Source: Paragonimus westermani (lineage: Eukaryota; Platyhelminthes; Trematoda; Plagiorchiida; Troglotrematidae). Taken from it: a stretch of DNA of 64,000 nucleotides. The stretch covers positions 62,001-126,000 of the forward strand of contig QNGE01000777.1 of NCBI GenBank assembly GCA_008508345.1, in the 5' to 3' direction. The notes beneath the pieces were generated by a model, which saw only the letters and a list, made by a program, of their open reading frames with translations, was not told the DNA's origin and did not search any database. Position 1 is the stretch's first letter, and each line of letters opens with the position of its first letter. This document shows, piece after piece, positions 12,121-25,520 of this stretch. Both the position numbers and the translations under genes were made by a program.

Positions 12121-15100
12121 AGTTATCACAGCACACTCCAATGTTCAACAGGTCTGTCTCTCGCAGACTTACCGATGGGTCAGAGACTGTGGTCCCACTT
12201 GAACTCTTTACACAGAGGGTAGGAAGACCATGTAAGCGTTGAATAAACTGGCGTGAATTTCACATACGATAGAAGGGCTGAGTTCTAAAACCACACGATT
12301 GAGGATACCGTTTACGTCCGTCCGCACTTGATTGTACGAAACAATCATTTTATAAGTTAGTCACTTGGACATTTCAGTTCTTGAGGATAACAAGGTAGTG
12401 CCATTGGCTCCGTTGTTGACTCTCAAGCCCTCTTGTCTCGCTGTTAATTATTATAGAAGATCAGTCCTCAGTATGTGACAAAAAGACAGGGTTAATATAG
12501 TAAGACGAGCCACCCAACTGTTTCAGCGAATGATCCCAGTCACATCCAAACGTGCTTCTGTGGTTCACGATTCGTTATAGTTTGGCAAGCGAAACACTGT
12601 TTGCCGTTCACACACACTCATGGTGACTTTGGTAATTTTGGTGATAATGTACAAAAAATATGGATTAATAAAAAAGGCGCATAGGTCAAACAAGTAAATC
12701 TAAATGTAAACAAAATGATCCACATACCCATGAAGGCATGCCACTGAATAAAACGTACTGTCGTGTTAGAGAGCATCATTGATCACCGCTTTGGATGATC
12801 GTGAACTCTCGAACAGGGTAAACGACAATTCCCAAACCATACCTAGTGGAGCGGTCAATATGTTTCATAGTCTATGACCTGATCGTTACGTGACCGCCTT
12901 TTAGTTATATCCGATTATCACTGATCCCACTAAACAATGCGCGATGCTAAAGGTTTTCTGTTAACTTACAGAGTGCACGGACTGCACTTCTGTACCCCGG
13001 TATGGGGATCCCTAAAGTGCAAATTTCAAAACTGTATGCATCAACTCCCTCAGTGTTCACACAAGTTTACAGTTTGAAGCAGGCCAACCGGTAGTCAAGT
13101 GCCGAGAGCTTACACGTATTTTTCTTGCGAATTGGTCAGTTCTGCAATCGGTACACGTACCACCAGTGGTATTCTGTGCGATTCTTTCACGCCACAACAC
13201 TATTTGGACAACATTTTCTGGTAGCCCGTTCAAGAAAGTTCTCTTGGCTTATTTATACCCCATTCGTATCATGGACAACCGGAGCTTAGATGTGTTCAGG
13301 CCTAGAGTGTTTCAGAGTTACATATTTTTTCCCACGGCTACAGTAGCCGATAGTTATTTAAAATATTATTCAGGCACACTGATTATACAAGGACTGGAAT
13401 ATAAGTTGGTGTTTAGACAAGGACTGATTTGCCTCATGTTGGTCGACGTTCACACTCTACCATACTTTCTTGTGTGTTTTCGAATTTGGATAGCAGAAGA
13501 TCAATGCACCGGTCCCAAAGTTTCGGTTCACTAATGATGAGCTCTAAATAAAGTGAATTTTCAACGTGATGTCTCCCCCCAAGAATAGTTGCCTGAGAAG
13601 TCGTCTGAAGGTGACATTATCGATTAAATAAAAACGTTATGCGGACTGCAACAAACCAAATATCCGATTAATCACTAGTGGGAAACGGATTCTCGTGAAG
13701 TGCTAAGCCCAGCTGACTGTATACTACTACCATGGGTGTGGCCTACTATGAATACTTTAAGCACAGCTTGGTCATACAGAACATTGCCAAGTTTAACGTG
13801 TGCATATGGGATACGTGTCATTAAATTGTCTTAGGTTGGTTATAAGCTTATCCGTCAGATAAATAGACTGATCATAAATAACCAAAGGACAACTTAGCAA
13901 GCCACAACTCAATGAATTAGCAAAACTCGGTTGAACCGAGAACAGCTCTGTGTGATACGCACCGTGTTAAAGAGAGTAGGCAATACATGGCGCTATATCA
14001 TGTACATCCGATTGTACACACTAGAAGAGGTTTGTGGTGGTTGTCACAAGGAGATCTGATACAGGTGAACCACCGATTAACTGTTATTTGTGTGGACCTT
14101 CAACACTGTGAGCCACCTAAAATCCATCCTTTGTTTTCGGTGTGTAAATGCTTACACAGTTTGACCTACTGTGGAAACAAAAAATGTCGCAAAGACGCAC
14201 ATTAGACACATGAGTACGGGATAAGGTGTGACAGACTCACCCTCGTTAACCCAATCAGGAGTGGACATAACGCAACCTAAGTGAGAACACTAAGATTTAA
14301 GCTATACACTGTAACGCTGCTTGCCAACGTACCCAAAGAACAGTTTGCATACATTTGGGGACAGTGATGAGACTTCGACGCTGCTTGTCCGTTCGCTGTA
14401 TTTTCGTTCTCCGATTCAGTTGTGATACGTATGATAATGATCCGTACAGTTCCTCAAGCTGGATCGTTGCACACAAACGGGCTCCAGGTGTTAGTCAACC
14501 TTTTCTGGACTATGCATCTGATTACTAGGATATTTTTGTGGGGTTGAACCCCAGCAATACAACTGGTTTGACCGATTCCAACCGTCCCTGAGCGTAGGCA
14601 AACTAATAGATTGTTATCGACATAGGCACTTCCAAGTGTGTACATGTAAAATCCAATATTCGTCAGATCTATGGCTGCGTGTGCTATGAGTTCTTCGTGC
14701 ATTTTGACCGGGAAGTTGCTAACTTTTCTGTTGCACAAGAAACGTAACAAGCAGTTAGATTAATTTGTATCTGACGTTTCATTCTCTTCAGTGACGATGG
14801 AGTAAGTACATTTTCAGGATCGTATACGGTCTTGTCTCACTTGCATTGATCAGGGGCAATAGTTCATGCGCAAAGTTGCAAGGAGAGGGCAGCTGAACAA
14901 TCCATGCTGCAGTCGATTTTACCACGTATATCTCTGTGGGAGCAAAGTGCCCAAACTAGAGTGACAAATTGATAACAAATGAGGAAATGCAGTTGTGACG
15001 TTCCCACGTTAAAAAAGAATGGAGGCGATTGACCTACAGAACCATCAGACGGAAGGTTTTGATGAGAAAATCAATGAATGTGTTAAAAAGCTTGCTTTTA

Positions 15101-16094
15101 TTGAAAGGCATTTCATTGGAATCGGGTCGTTGACATAGGCAAGTTTTGTCAAGAGAGGACATGTAGTTTGCTGCAAAACACCAAAGATTATGAGAAGCAG
15201 TTAGAATCGCTTACTCATATTTTCAAGGACCTCAGGATTGCTGATCGACGTAGATCAAAGAATGCGACCAACGCCAAACGAGTGATAACATTACGTACAC
15301 AGTGTGGATGCTATTCTTCATACATGCTGAAAAGTGACACTTGATTGGTTCGATTCACTAGGCTATCTATGTTGCTTGCGATCACGCCGACAGGTATACT
15401 GTGAGAATTGGTCCAACACTTTCCGATTTTGCCAGTCGAAGCGGCGGAGCCTCGACTCTCATCCATTACACTCACACTCGTTACTACAAATTTGTTGAGA
15501 TGATCCACACACAAGTGGGGCTAATTGAAGAAAGTTTGCTTGAATACCCATGACTGAGAGTGTTTGGCTTTCTTGGCAGGTTCGTGGCTACACAGTATTG
15601 TCGACTGTACTACATGTGGTGAATGATTCAGCAAAATGATCGAAAGGGAGCGAGACTTCCTCTTTGGCCACACTTGTTACAGCGAGCCACCGAGGGATCA
15701 ATGTGACCACTTATACATTCCAGACTTTTATTCGTAAACAGTTCAACTGTAGGTGGATGATGAAATCTGAGCGCCATGTGTTCACGTTTGAACAATCACC
15801 ACTGAATCGGGGTTCCGTGCAACTGGTCGGTCGCCAGCATACCGGACCCAATCATCACAGGCTTGATTTATTGACAGCTAACCCTTTCAACTCGTGTGTT
15901 AGTCACCCGTCAGTTACAAAAGCTGGCTCCCACATGTGACTTGAACTCGCCGTTTGGCGCTCCAGTATACTATGTGAACAAGGTGTGCAAGGTGTACTGC
16001 GGTTTCAGTTTTCGTATCACAATATGATCGCCGCCAAGTTGTCTGTGGGCTAGATATTGTCACATTGACTGAACCTAGACAGGCATCATTTAGG
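12121..16094. other. No gene recognised
   Basis: The longest frame, 13166-13534 (122 residues, hydrophobic and aromatic), has no motif I know and may be chance. No 3' LTR of the gypsy relic was recognised. Confidence 0.45.
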
Positions 16095-16185
16095 TCATAG
16101 CCAACAGCCTTGGCTCAATGGTCAGAGTCATCGTTAAGGTTATACAGTAAATAGTTACTAACGTGCAGATCCGGATCTCATTGTC
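16095..16185 (+). repeat. tRNA-like segment, possible SINE relic
   Basis: GCCTTGGCTCAATGGTCAGAG (about 16110-16130) resembles an RNA polymerase III box A, and CAGATCCGGATCTC (about 16167) loosely resembles a box B. No second copy of the flanks was found, so the assignment is tentative. Confidence 0.35.
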
Positions 16186-18744
16186 ACGTTAACAGTCACG
16201 AATGTGGAATGGGTATCCGTTTACATGGAACACAATTTACTGTCTACAGTGCATGGGTTGAAGAAGCAGGCAGGTGTATAAGTTTCCTACCGAAAATTTG
16301 TACTTGATGGCTTATTCATAATTTATCGAGAGCCAGTGTCTGTTGTGAACTTTCCACAGATCATATTTGCCTTCAGCTGAAACTGAAGCCACATTATGGC
16401 GTGCAGAATATTGGAAGAGTAATGGCAATATCACACATATTGAGTGGTAATTGATGCTTACTTAGTTGGTCGTAGTACGAAGATTGTAATGATTTAAACA
16501 ACATAACCGTTAAACGGACTAGACCGGGAATTAAGTAGGAAGTGTACCCTTACCAATGAGCTACTTTTGTGAACACACCACCGCTTGCTGTTGTTACAGC
16601 GAAACCAATTATGAGTTTCTTGTTTTACTTAAGAATAAAACGAAGCGATAATGTCTAAAATCGATTAGCGAATATTCTTTTTTCTTAAAAGAGGCAACAT
16701 CCAATCATTTCTCATAAATCTAGTAGGGGATTGTCTTTCAGAGTCCCCAGCTTCACTGGTGGTGTATTTTCCCACACACTTTACGAATTACGATATTCTC
16801 CGGAGAAGATTAACTTGGGATATTTTCACACTGTGTTCCCTATATCCGTTTCCACGAAATCGTTTTTGTCACGCTATGATGAGGATGACATAACCCATGC
16901 ACATTAATCAGGGGTTAATTTCATTCATCCTTCGAACTCTAATCAACAGGTCTAACACACTTTCGTCACCATTCCGTGAGTACAGACACACTGACAACTT
17001 ATTTTCTCTCTCCAAAAAAGGACGTCGGCATTTTCTGGCTGAAACTGAGATCCTATGTCAATCGTACTAATTATACTTAAACACAGTTCGACATAGTCCA
17101 CCTTCATTTAAGCTAGAGGATCTGCATTTCGTATCTTTTCAGCTCTGTACTGCATTCCTCTCCTTTTTGCCGGTGTGCATGTAACTTGTACTTGTTCTTC
17201 AGCAATTGCTTGTCATCTTGAAGGAATTTTAAGCTCTTAATAATCGAGTTGTGGGAGAAATTTTGTCTCTATCTGTCATCAGATTTGTTGATTTATTCAG
17301 TACACATTGATTTGCTTCTGAAGTGTTACCTCATTCCGACTGTGCGCTTCTTGATGCTGTTTCTAAATCGGTACTTAGATTTTTAACAACGTCCAGGGTC
17401 CCACAACATTCGTGGTCCATTCAACGTGAATGAACTGTTAAACTAAATCAGTTGCCTCAGTTTATCTTGCTCGTTCAGGCAAATTCCTTAGGAATGCGAA
17501 GCAATTTCTTGACTTCATGTCCCGCTTGCATAAGAGTCGGTGAACAACGTTGTATCCAGCTGCTCTTCCATCTACCATGTCAGCCTACGGATAAAATGAT
17601 ATAGTACACAGATATTCATTGAGATAAGTATAGCTAAGTTCGCCCGACATGAATGCAATCCATGGGCATAAGAATGGTTAAACGAAGCGTTTATATACTT
17701 GACTCACAGCAATGACCACTCTGCTAATCTATTATCATCCTGTGATGTACAGATGACATATAACCATCTCGTATTACGTCGACGAAAACGTTACCAGTAA
17801 GTTTTAAGCCTTAAATTACGGTGAATCCTCTAGATCCCAGCTGTACAATGTGAGTTGTACTTGAGCTTAACAAATCTCGTTTTATTATAACTTTCCCAAC
17901 ACTATCACTGCAGCCCCAATTCACCCTCACCAAAATCCACAGGCCCCATCGATTTCGAAGTTCAGGAGCGTAGAGCATAGTCCCGGCGATATCTTGATTG
18001 GGAGGATCAGTATGTAACACGGTGGTGTTCGACTGACCTAAATGTAAGGTTTAGACAAAGTTGAACCCTGCCGTAAAATTAAGTTAACAACGGAGTTGTC
18101 CCTTTTTATACACGCCGCTAGTGCGGATAGTCACAGTCCTCAAGTGTTCCAAATGATGGTTACAATGTTTCTTGATACTCACTCTCACCCCACCAGATTC
18201 ACACTTGTGTGAACTCATCAGGTCATTATGTGCTTATTAATAGAACCGGTTGCCGACTGGATAAGATTGTATATTCAACACGAATGAACAGCCATATCAT
18301 CAAGAATTTTGACACAGAAAAAGGTTACTACAGAAGTTGTTCACACACGCAAATTCAGTAGATTACTGTGCATACAGAGTAGGAAATAATTGGGCTCTCG
18401 TACTAATTCATACGTTTGAAAACCACTGCGTCTTTGACGCGCAAAACAAGTGAAGCTGGAATGAGACAACTGACGAAAGCTAGGTGGCATCAGAAATCAG
18501 TATCTCACTAAAGTTATCCAGCACAATGAAGGCATACACATTACAGATTTTTTTACTAATGGACATTCTGGAATTCGGTCAAGTTCATACTGTACACCGT
18601 ACACAGTTCGACACAAGTTTGATAAAATCGGGGATTTCCAATTGACTAAGAAGCTAAAAAAAACTGAATTGCGAAAAATCTGGACTTCGGGTGGGTTCAA
18701 ACCAGAGACAGAAATAGCGTACCTAGAAGAAGAGATCAGAAATT
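16186..18744. other. No gene recognised; small shared word with 20223
   Basis: AT-rich and non-coding in appearance. The 21 bases at 17953-17973 recur at 20223-20242 with one base missing, suggesting an old dispersed repeat. Confidence 0.45.
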
Positions 18745-18992
18745 TCACATTTGGACTCAGTTACAAACTCAGCCCACTTTGTCATATGGAATCCTCCGAG
18801 TGGTCCGGCAGACTGACTGCCGAAGGAGGTTTTCCTCTGAGAGTCCGATGTGGCTTCATAGCTCAGCTGGTACAGCAGTTGCCGCATTTTGGCATGTTGT
18901 TTGCGTCGCTGGTTCGAGTTCAGCCGAATCCCACATGTTTCACAATTGAATCTCCTTTGAACTATCAAATCTGCCAAATTATTTATCATTAG
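18745..18992 (+). repeat. SINE-like family 2 copy with intact A and B boxes
   Basis: It contains TAGCTCAGCTGGT (box A, 18859-18871) and GGTTCGAGTTC (box B, 18911-18921), 40 bases apart. This is close to perfect for an RNA polymerase III internal promoter. The tRNA-like stem ends do not pair well, and the similarity to 63035-63290 extends far beyond a tRNA length on both sides, so I call it a tRNA-derived SINE rather than a tRNA gene. It shares GGCAGACTGACTG, CCTCTGAG, TTGCCGC.TTTGG.CATG and AATCTGCCA-type blocks with the second copy. Confidence 0.7.
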
Positions 18993-19017
18993 TGACTAAG
19001 ATGTCTGTAGCACGACA

Positions 19018-19325
19018 TATCAATTAGAGCTAACAGTAACTGTCTACTATCGTGGTGATCGGGCAATCCGAGCATTACTCACAAAAGAATGTGGCTCAGC
19101 GTTTGCATATAACACTTCAGTCACGTGTAGCGGGAGGTGAATGGTGCATTAGTCAGCACGACTGCCTCATGAAAGCGTGGTCAAAGTCCTAGTCCAATGA
19201 CTGTCTGCTGACGAGTTGTCACAAGAATGTGACTCGATTGTAATACTTTCTGAAAGGGGTCAGCAACAAAGTCCATGGGATTGTGAAACCGACGATGAAA
19301 TGTGAATGTTGTTCAACATGAAATT
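19018..19325 (+). repeat. SINE-like family 1 copy
   Basis: It shares the family blocks in order: a 5' TTAGAGCTAACAGTAACTGTC, GATCGGGCAA, the box-A-like region near 19141, GCCTCATGAAAGCGTGGTC (from 19164), the GTGACTCGA block, and a 3' AAAGTC...TGTTCAACA end. Confidence 0.65.
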
Positions 19326-20059
19326 GCGAACTTCAATAAGGTAGTAGTAAAAGCAACGTAATATTTATAAATGTGATTGTCTGTTTCTATTGACAACCCG
19401 ACGCATCTCTCACTGGGTGCGATATCAGATAACAGAAACGACGCCACAGTGATACTTTAGAAAAATGTTTGTAGCGTTTAGCGCGAAGAAGCTGGTGAGA
19501 TAATGTTCGCTCTTTACTAGAAATCTGTTAGCACATGAACTGGCCATGTAAATTTGCGAACTAACTTTAGGCAAAGATATCAGGGCAAGAAAAAGCCGAA
19601 AGAGACTTCTTTCATAGAAGGCTTTTTGCGGCTGATAGTAAATCTCTGGCTTTTGACGGCTGCTAACAGAAAGTCATGGGTTTGCGAAATATTGTGGATG
19701 AAAGGTTACGAACCAGGCCCACTTTCCAGTCTCGTGAGTTACTGTGACAGTAAGCAAGCATGTATTTCCTCAAACAAACACTTCGAAGTTATCTCGCTAA
19801 CCGCTTACCAAAAGACAATCTCAATATATGTGTCGATACCCACGGTAACAACGTTTACACAGTTTCAGCGGGTTGCTGTGTCCATTCAGTTTACTTTTTA
19901 TTAAGCGACAAAGGGAGCTAAATTCGAAATGCTAACAACCTGAGGGTAATTGGATAAAGGATGTCCAATTTTTTTATTTCTAAATGCAACAACACATTCT
20001 GTATGCAACGTGGCCCCATGTTTCGAACTGTCGTGTGTAAGGCAGACGTTTACTTCTGT

Positions 20060-20765
20060 TCAGTGTCTAATTGTTTCGTTTTCTGTTGATGTTTGTACCG
20101 AGGTTTGTTGTTTTGTCAGTTCGCTTGGACAGCCGCCGAATAACACAGAACAACCCCAAAACAGCCGAGAGTAGTAAGTTCAGATTTTGCAGTGATTGCA
20201 GCTTAGAAATGCGACCGCTGGCTTTCGAAGTTAGGAGCGTAGTGTTAGTTGTGGCGATGTGAGTGACTAGGTTGGCGCTTGCCACTCTCTGCGGCTTCAC
20301 ACTGTATAGACGCCACAAGCGTGAATTCCATTTCGGTCGCCTTATGGGTTTGGTCGGACGAATAGCAGTCATCGATCGACCAATCCAATTAGACAGAGGG
20401 TCAGCAAGCGCCATCCGTTCACCCACGCGCAGAGCTGCCAATACGAACTAGCAAACCAGTCAATCCACTGTATATCCCCTATGGCCACACGCTCTCACTG
20501 CATACACCAATCACGTCGAACTGGTTTCCGAAAGGGCCACATGGTAAACGCCTCTCCCGTGTGTGAAACAGGCACACAAAGATGCAGGCGCAATACATTC
20601 ACAGGCTAACGGTCGATTGGAGCTGAGACGGTCAGCACACCGAGTCCGTGAACGGGGGTAGGCGTGCCGTGCCGCAAAATGGCAAGGCAGCACGATGGAG
20701 GGTTGGGTGTGCGCTGATAAAACAGCAACCTATCAACAGCAAGTCAGCCGAAGGCGTGCACGTAT
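20060..20765. other. GC- and CpG-richer patch without recognised gene
   Basis: The patch is visibly richer in GC and CpG than its surroundings and has open frames of 60-124 codons on both strands, none with a known motif. It could be a promoter-proximal or 5' exon region of an unrecognised gene, or an unknown repeat. No donor site can be tied to a coding frame. Confidence 0.35.
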
Positions 20766-21270
20766 GAGGTTTGTAGGTCTGCAACTTTCATTACGGTGAC
20801 TGAGTCAGCCTGACAGAACAGGCTTGACATTCTAACTTCTCGTTACAAGAATAAATCTGTCGGATTTTCGTCTGGAATATATTTGTACCCAATCGGACTT
20901 GAGTGATTTTGAGATTTTTTGACATGGATTTCACATGCATACGAAAACGGTGCTATGCCTGAAGGCAAGTACTGTCTGTAGGATTGGATCGAATCCAATG
21001 CGTGCATGCGGTGTGCGATATTCAGTCAACGTAGCCGTTCTCTATCTGCAACTAACCCGAGGAATCAAACCGGTAAGTTGAATATTGACTGTTGGGGGAA
21101 TGGTGTCTGATTTGTCCGGAATCGATTCGGATTAAGGGCGACAACAGCAGATCCTGTTGAATTTGAGGATACAGCCTAACACGAATATTGTTCGTACATA
21201 TGTACAATTCAGAAGTTGAACATCGCTCACATGTGATCGTTGCTATCTCATTAGAATAGACTTTCACCTA

Positions 21271-21500
21271 GCCTCTTTTAAAACGAAGCGTTAGACTTGA
21301 GTTTCGTTCTTGTTAGAACTCACCGAAAATATCCATACTTGCCACGGATTGGATTGGAACTCCGATCACACTTTCATGAAGTAACTATGTTAACCATTGC
21401 ACCAATGAACTCACATTAGGTACGACCAAATTATCATACCCGAACGCTAGCGCTGATAACCATGCCCGGTCGTTTTCATAGGAGACATAACATATTGAAA
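21271..21500 (-). repeat. SINE-like family 1 copy, minus orientation
   Basis: When reverse complemented it contains CTTCATGAAAGTGTGATC, then GAGTTCCAATCC (box-B-like, about 21353-21364), and a 3' end with the AACTCAAGTCTAACGCTTC block (about 21284-21305). Its 5' end reaches GGAGACATAAC at 21481-21491, the same junction type as the head-to-head loci. Confidence 0.62.
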
Positions 21501-23524
21501 ACCAATTCCACCTGAATTTACTAGTGATCAAGTGGTGCTTAGGATAGGATGAGCAGTATGGCACATTCTGTGCGATGTACATGGCACAACGGAACTTCGG
21601 CGTCAAATAAACAGAAATTTAGGGCGGAACTACTTGAATGGTACTCAACGGGTTAGACAAAGACAGGTTGCAGACTCAGTGCACAAATGACAAGATCATG
21701 CTACACACTAAACTGTAATAGGCAAGACATACATCTGTATAATCTGCAAATATTATAGCTTATGTGCATATGAAATAAAGGATGTTTGCTTACGCGTGTA
21801 GAATCGGTTATGTTTGAATTGCGCACAATAACCTATCCATTATCTGTTTCATTTACAAAAACACATTTGAAAACCTTTATTTGTTAGTAACTCAGCCAAT
21901 GTGTCTTGTTTGTACGACGGTGATTGAATAGTCCGTTTCCGTCTCCCATCTTTCCCACTGTTCTGGGTTAGTCAGGTTGTGAATAATTGTGATCTCCTAC
22001 TCATCTGGTCACTCCTCACCCCTTCGTCAATGTTCGTGTACACTACTGGTGTCATGATTTCTTCTAACTGCAGACGTAGGCTTTTAGTTAGATCAACCCT
22101 TATTACACTGTATCATCTTCGTCGTTAGTTTGGGCACAGTTGGGAAATTCATAGCTGTACGGTTGCAGGAGGCGTGAATAAATGTGACTTCACTTGTTCG
22201 TCTATGAATTCTTCTCTTAGCAGACATTCAACTTTGAGTGGTGCGCCCATGGCTTGATAGGTCGCTTCTTACAAACTGCTCTAACACGTGGGGGGAGGTA
22301 GCCGGCTCATTTTTCCCCCCAGCCTAAACGGCATTGACGAAACGAACAAGTATTTTTCCGATACTTAACGGCGCCCAGTTTATAGCCAGCCACTTGCTAC
22401 AGGACGTTCCTATAGAATGCGTTCAGATCATTTACAAAAGACCGGTCTTATGGTTTTAGTAGAGAGGTTAATTTGCACATGCACCACTCAGACGTATGTC
22501 ACGGGATTGTACCGAGTTGGTAAACGGCGAACAGCATGAAATGGAATCTATCGTAAATCGTCACTGCGTCAACTGCGCTCACAGTTGATTTATCACTAAG
22601 TATAAAGAATATTGAAGGACTTGATGAAAGGGAAGGAAATAAACAAGAATGGATCGGATGCCAACTGGTTCACATGAATTACGTGTGGGACTCTGATGGT
22701 ACAGAATGTATCCTCCATTGAAATGATATAACCCATCCCCAGTAGTACATGACTAACCTCAATCGGCTGTAGGTTGGGGAGAGTTAAGTGTGATTCCAGT
22801 GTACTGACTACTGTTGGTTTGTTCTTTTTATGTGTTATGATTTTCACGTTACGGGATTAAGTAGGAAGTCTGCCTACCTGGTAGCAACATTCTGCTACGC
22901 CAAACCTTCAGACGGAATCACTGAATTTCTGAAATGGACAAGCTGCATCAGTAGGTCAGGAAGCAGAGACTCATGAAGATAAATGGTGTAAATGAAAGGC
23001 AATACGGTGTTTTGTGATACAGAGATGACGGAATTTCTGACGCTTTCATAAGTGCTGTTTCACTTAGATTCACAATCAGACTGTTCGACAAGTTACAAAG
23101 CTTACTGGAGGAATGTCTTGACCCTAGCCCCAAGACAAGACCGATAGAAGGATTAATGCCAAGATATGCTGAAAGAGGTGTTCACTTTCGTACTTGCTTT
23201 TGTGGTGTATTATCCAACCTACTGTGATCCGCAGTCTTTCCTCACGCGAAATGAAGCATGTGCGTCGGTGCATTTTTGTGTAAATGGCTCAGCCAATATG
23301 GAGTGAAGTATCTACTCTGCTGTCTGATGAGAAATTTACGAAGAACGGGAGATATGGTTAGAAGGAAAGTGAAAAACGGTATAGCATTTTTTTGCAGGTG
23401 CTTCTAGTATAGAGAATTGTGTGAAAACAGTATGCTCTGGATTATCCTTCGTAAAGAACTAGTAATGCACTTGCAAGTTTAATGTAATCAGATACTTCGA
23501 TCTCCCTCGGCATTTCTCATCGCG
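21501..23524. other. No gene recognised
   Basis: Non-coding in appearance. GGGATTAAGTAGGAAGT at 22853 resembles 16528, a possible fragment of another dispersed repeat. Confidence 0.45.
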
Positions 23525-23835
23525 GAGCTATCAGTTAGAGTTAACAAGATAGTTCCTCTGTCTCCTCTCGAGACGATCGGGCAACCTGATCATTGCTTTA
23601 AAGCGAGAGTGGTTGAACGTTCAGATTTGATAATTCTGTCGTGCCTAATGTGAGGTCAATGGCGCAGTGGTGAACGCAGTTGCCTCATGAAAGCGTGGCC
23701 GAATTTCTAGTCTCGACCATGACGAGGATGTGCACCTCTTGACGAGGCCTAACAAGAGTAAGACTCGAGTCTAGTGCTTCTTTTCGAACGGTATCGGTTG
23801 TGGATGGTGTTCAATCTGTATGAAGAACCAATACA
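23525..23835 (+). repeat. SINE-like family 1 copy
   Basis: One of the two best-preserved copies. Box A reads TGGCGCAGTGGTGAACGC (about 23660-23677), followed by TTGCCTCATGAAAGCGTGG and a weak box B (AATTTCTAGTCTCG). The 3' part has GACTCGAGTCTAGTGCTTC and ends GTTCAATCTGTATGAAGAACC. The closest relative in the window is 37545-37860. Confidence 0.75.
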
Positions 23836-25259
23836 GTCATGTCAAAACTTTTGTATTTAAAGCAGAGGGAATATGCGTTTTAATGTGGGCTACCTGTCAA
23901 ACAAGACGGTTTGGGCATAACCATTTTCAAGTTATCCGTTTATGGTCAGAAAACGACAGAAAAGTGAGTGTTATTGACGAGAACATTGGTAAGTACACGC
24001 AGAGTGTATCAGGGTCATGATTGCTTACGTGCGTACGTTAGTTAGCTATCCTAACAATCCTTATTCTATACATATAAGAAACTTTTTTCTATTAAAATAT
24101 TCACGGGATACACGTAGACACTTGTAGCTACGTTTTGCAGTGCAACTTTTTTCTGCCATGAGAAAGGTGGACACTAAACAAGTACACGGAGTTTGAACTA
24201 AGGGTATCGCTCAATGAGATTGTCTGGCAAGCTGTGGGCTCGATTTCAATGCTTTATGAAGTTCGAGATAAGCCGTTGTGTATTGGCTACTTCGGAGAAT
24301 AAGTAGTGTTGATATCCACCATAATGAATAACAGGATATTTACACGAAGTGTTAAGTGGAATTTTGTGATAGGCAGGTTTTCTTCTTTCCGGGGTTCAGC
24401 AGTACCCCTTCGTAAAGCTTCAGCGAGCTGAAACCTTACCGGAGTCACCCGTTTACAGTTCCACTGCTCACCTAGGAACAGAAATACCAGCAGCTGATTC
24501 AGCGATTCAGCGACTGGTGCAAGAAGGCGAAACTAAACCAACCATCTTCTCTGACCACTACGTTTTTGTCTAACAATGTCACGCGGGTTTCAGCTCTTCT
24601 AAAGGATAATCGTGAGAACACAGGTATAGCTGGTTTCTTTATAAATGTGGTATAAATATTGAACTACGACACAATCAAGGGGAATGTTATTTCGCCCACC
24701 GTCTATTTCTGCCAAGCGTGTAAAGGAGTCTAGTAACACTTGAAAATTTATTCCAAAGATTGATTAATTGTTTATTCATATGGGCTAACATTACGTGATG
24801 GGAAAACATTTGTGCGGCAAACACTTAGCGTTTTGTTGTGAACTCAACAATTAATTAGGTCAAAGTCAGCTTGAAGGTCTCCATTTTGAATTATTTTGGC
24901 TGAAAAGTTGAAAGAGTGTAAGGTCTTCAAGATGTCTGCGAAGTCAAAGATGATTGAAATCAAGCATATCTAGACAAAAGCCTTATGTAACATTTCGAAC
25001 ACTTAGTACAATTTACATGGCTATGCGTACGCACTTACGAAGTTAAAAAGATCCGCCCGGTTAGTACTTTCGGACTTCGATCCGTCACGGTTGATCAATT
25101 AGTCAGTGGAGATAGGGTGGTAATGCGGTTAGATTTAAGCTCCACAGGCGTGATCGTGAACGTGTTAAAGGGAGAAATAGCGAATAATAACATGGTTCCA
25201 AAGAGCACACCTCATCCATTCAACTCCCACACTACTCATCAGTAATTTGAAATATTGCC

Positions 25260-25520
25260 TAACAGGTATAACGGGATTGATCAGGCAGCCTGATCATTAA
25301 GTACCAACTAACTTGGATCAGCGTTTGCATGTGAAGGTTCAGTCGTGTCGAAGGGAAGGTCATTGACTCGTGAAGGAGTGGCCAGAGTTCTGATCCCAAT
25401 AGTGGCCAGAATATACACTATGGCAAGTTCTATCAAGAGTGAAATCCAAGTTTACTGTTCCAATTCGAAACAGACTAGCAAGAAAGTCTAAATGTGAAGG
25501 CTGCAATCAACTGAACAGCA
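25260..25520 (+). repeat. SINE-like family 1 copy, diverged
   Basis: Family blocks are recognisable: CAGCCTGATCATTAAG, AGCGTTTGCATGTGAA (shared with 19078-19093), GGCCAGAGTTCTGATCCC (box-B-like, about 25382), and AAGAAAGTCTAAATGTGAAGGCTGC at the 3' end. The box A region is eroded. Confidence 0.58.

Noticed and set aside
18850..18935. Possible functional tRNA gene
   Set aside because: A and B boxes are good but the acceptor and anticodon stems do not pair convincingly, and similarity to 63035-63290 runs well beyond tRNA length.
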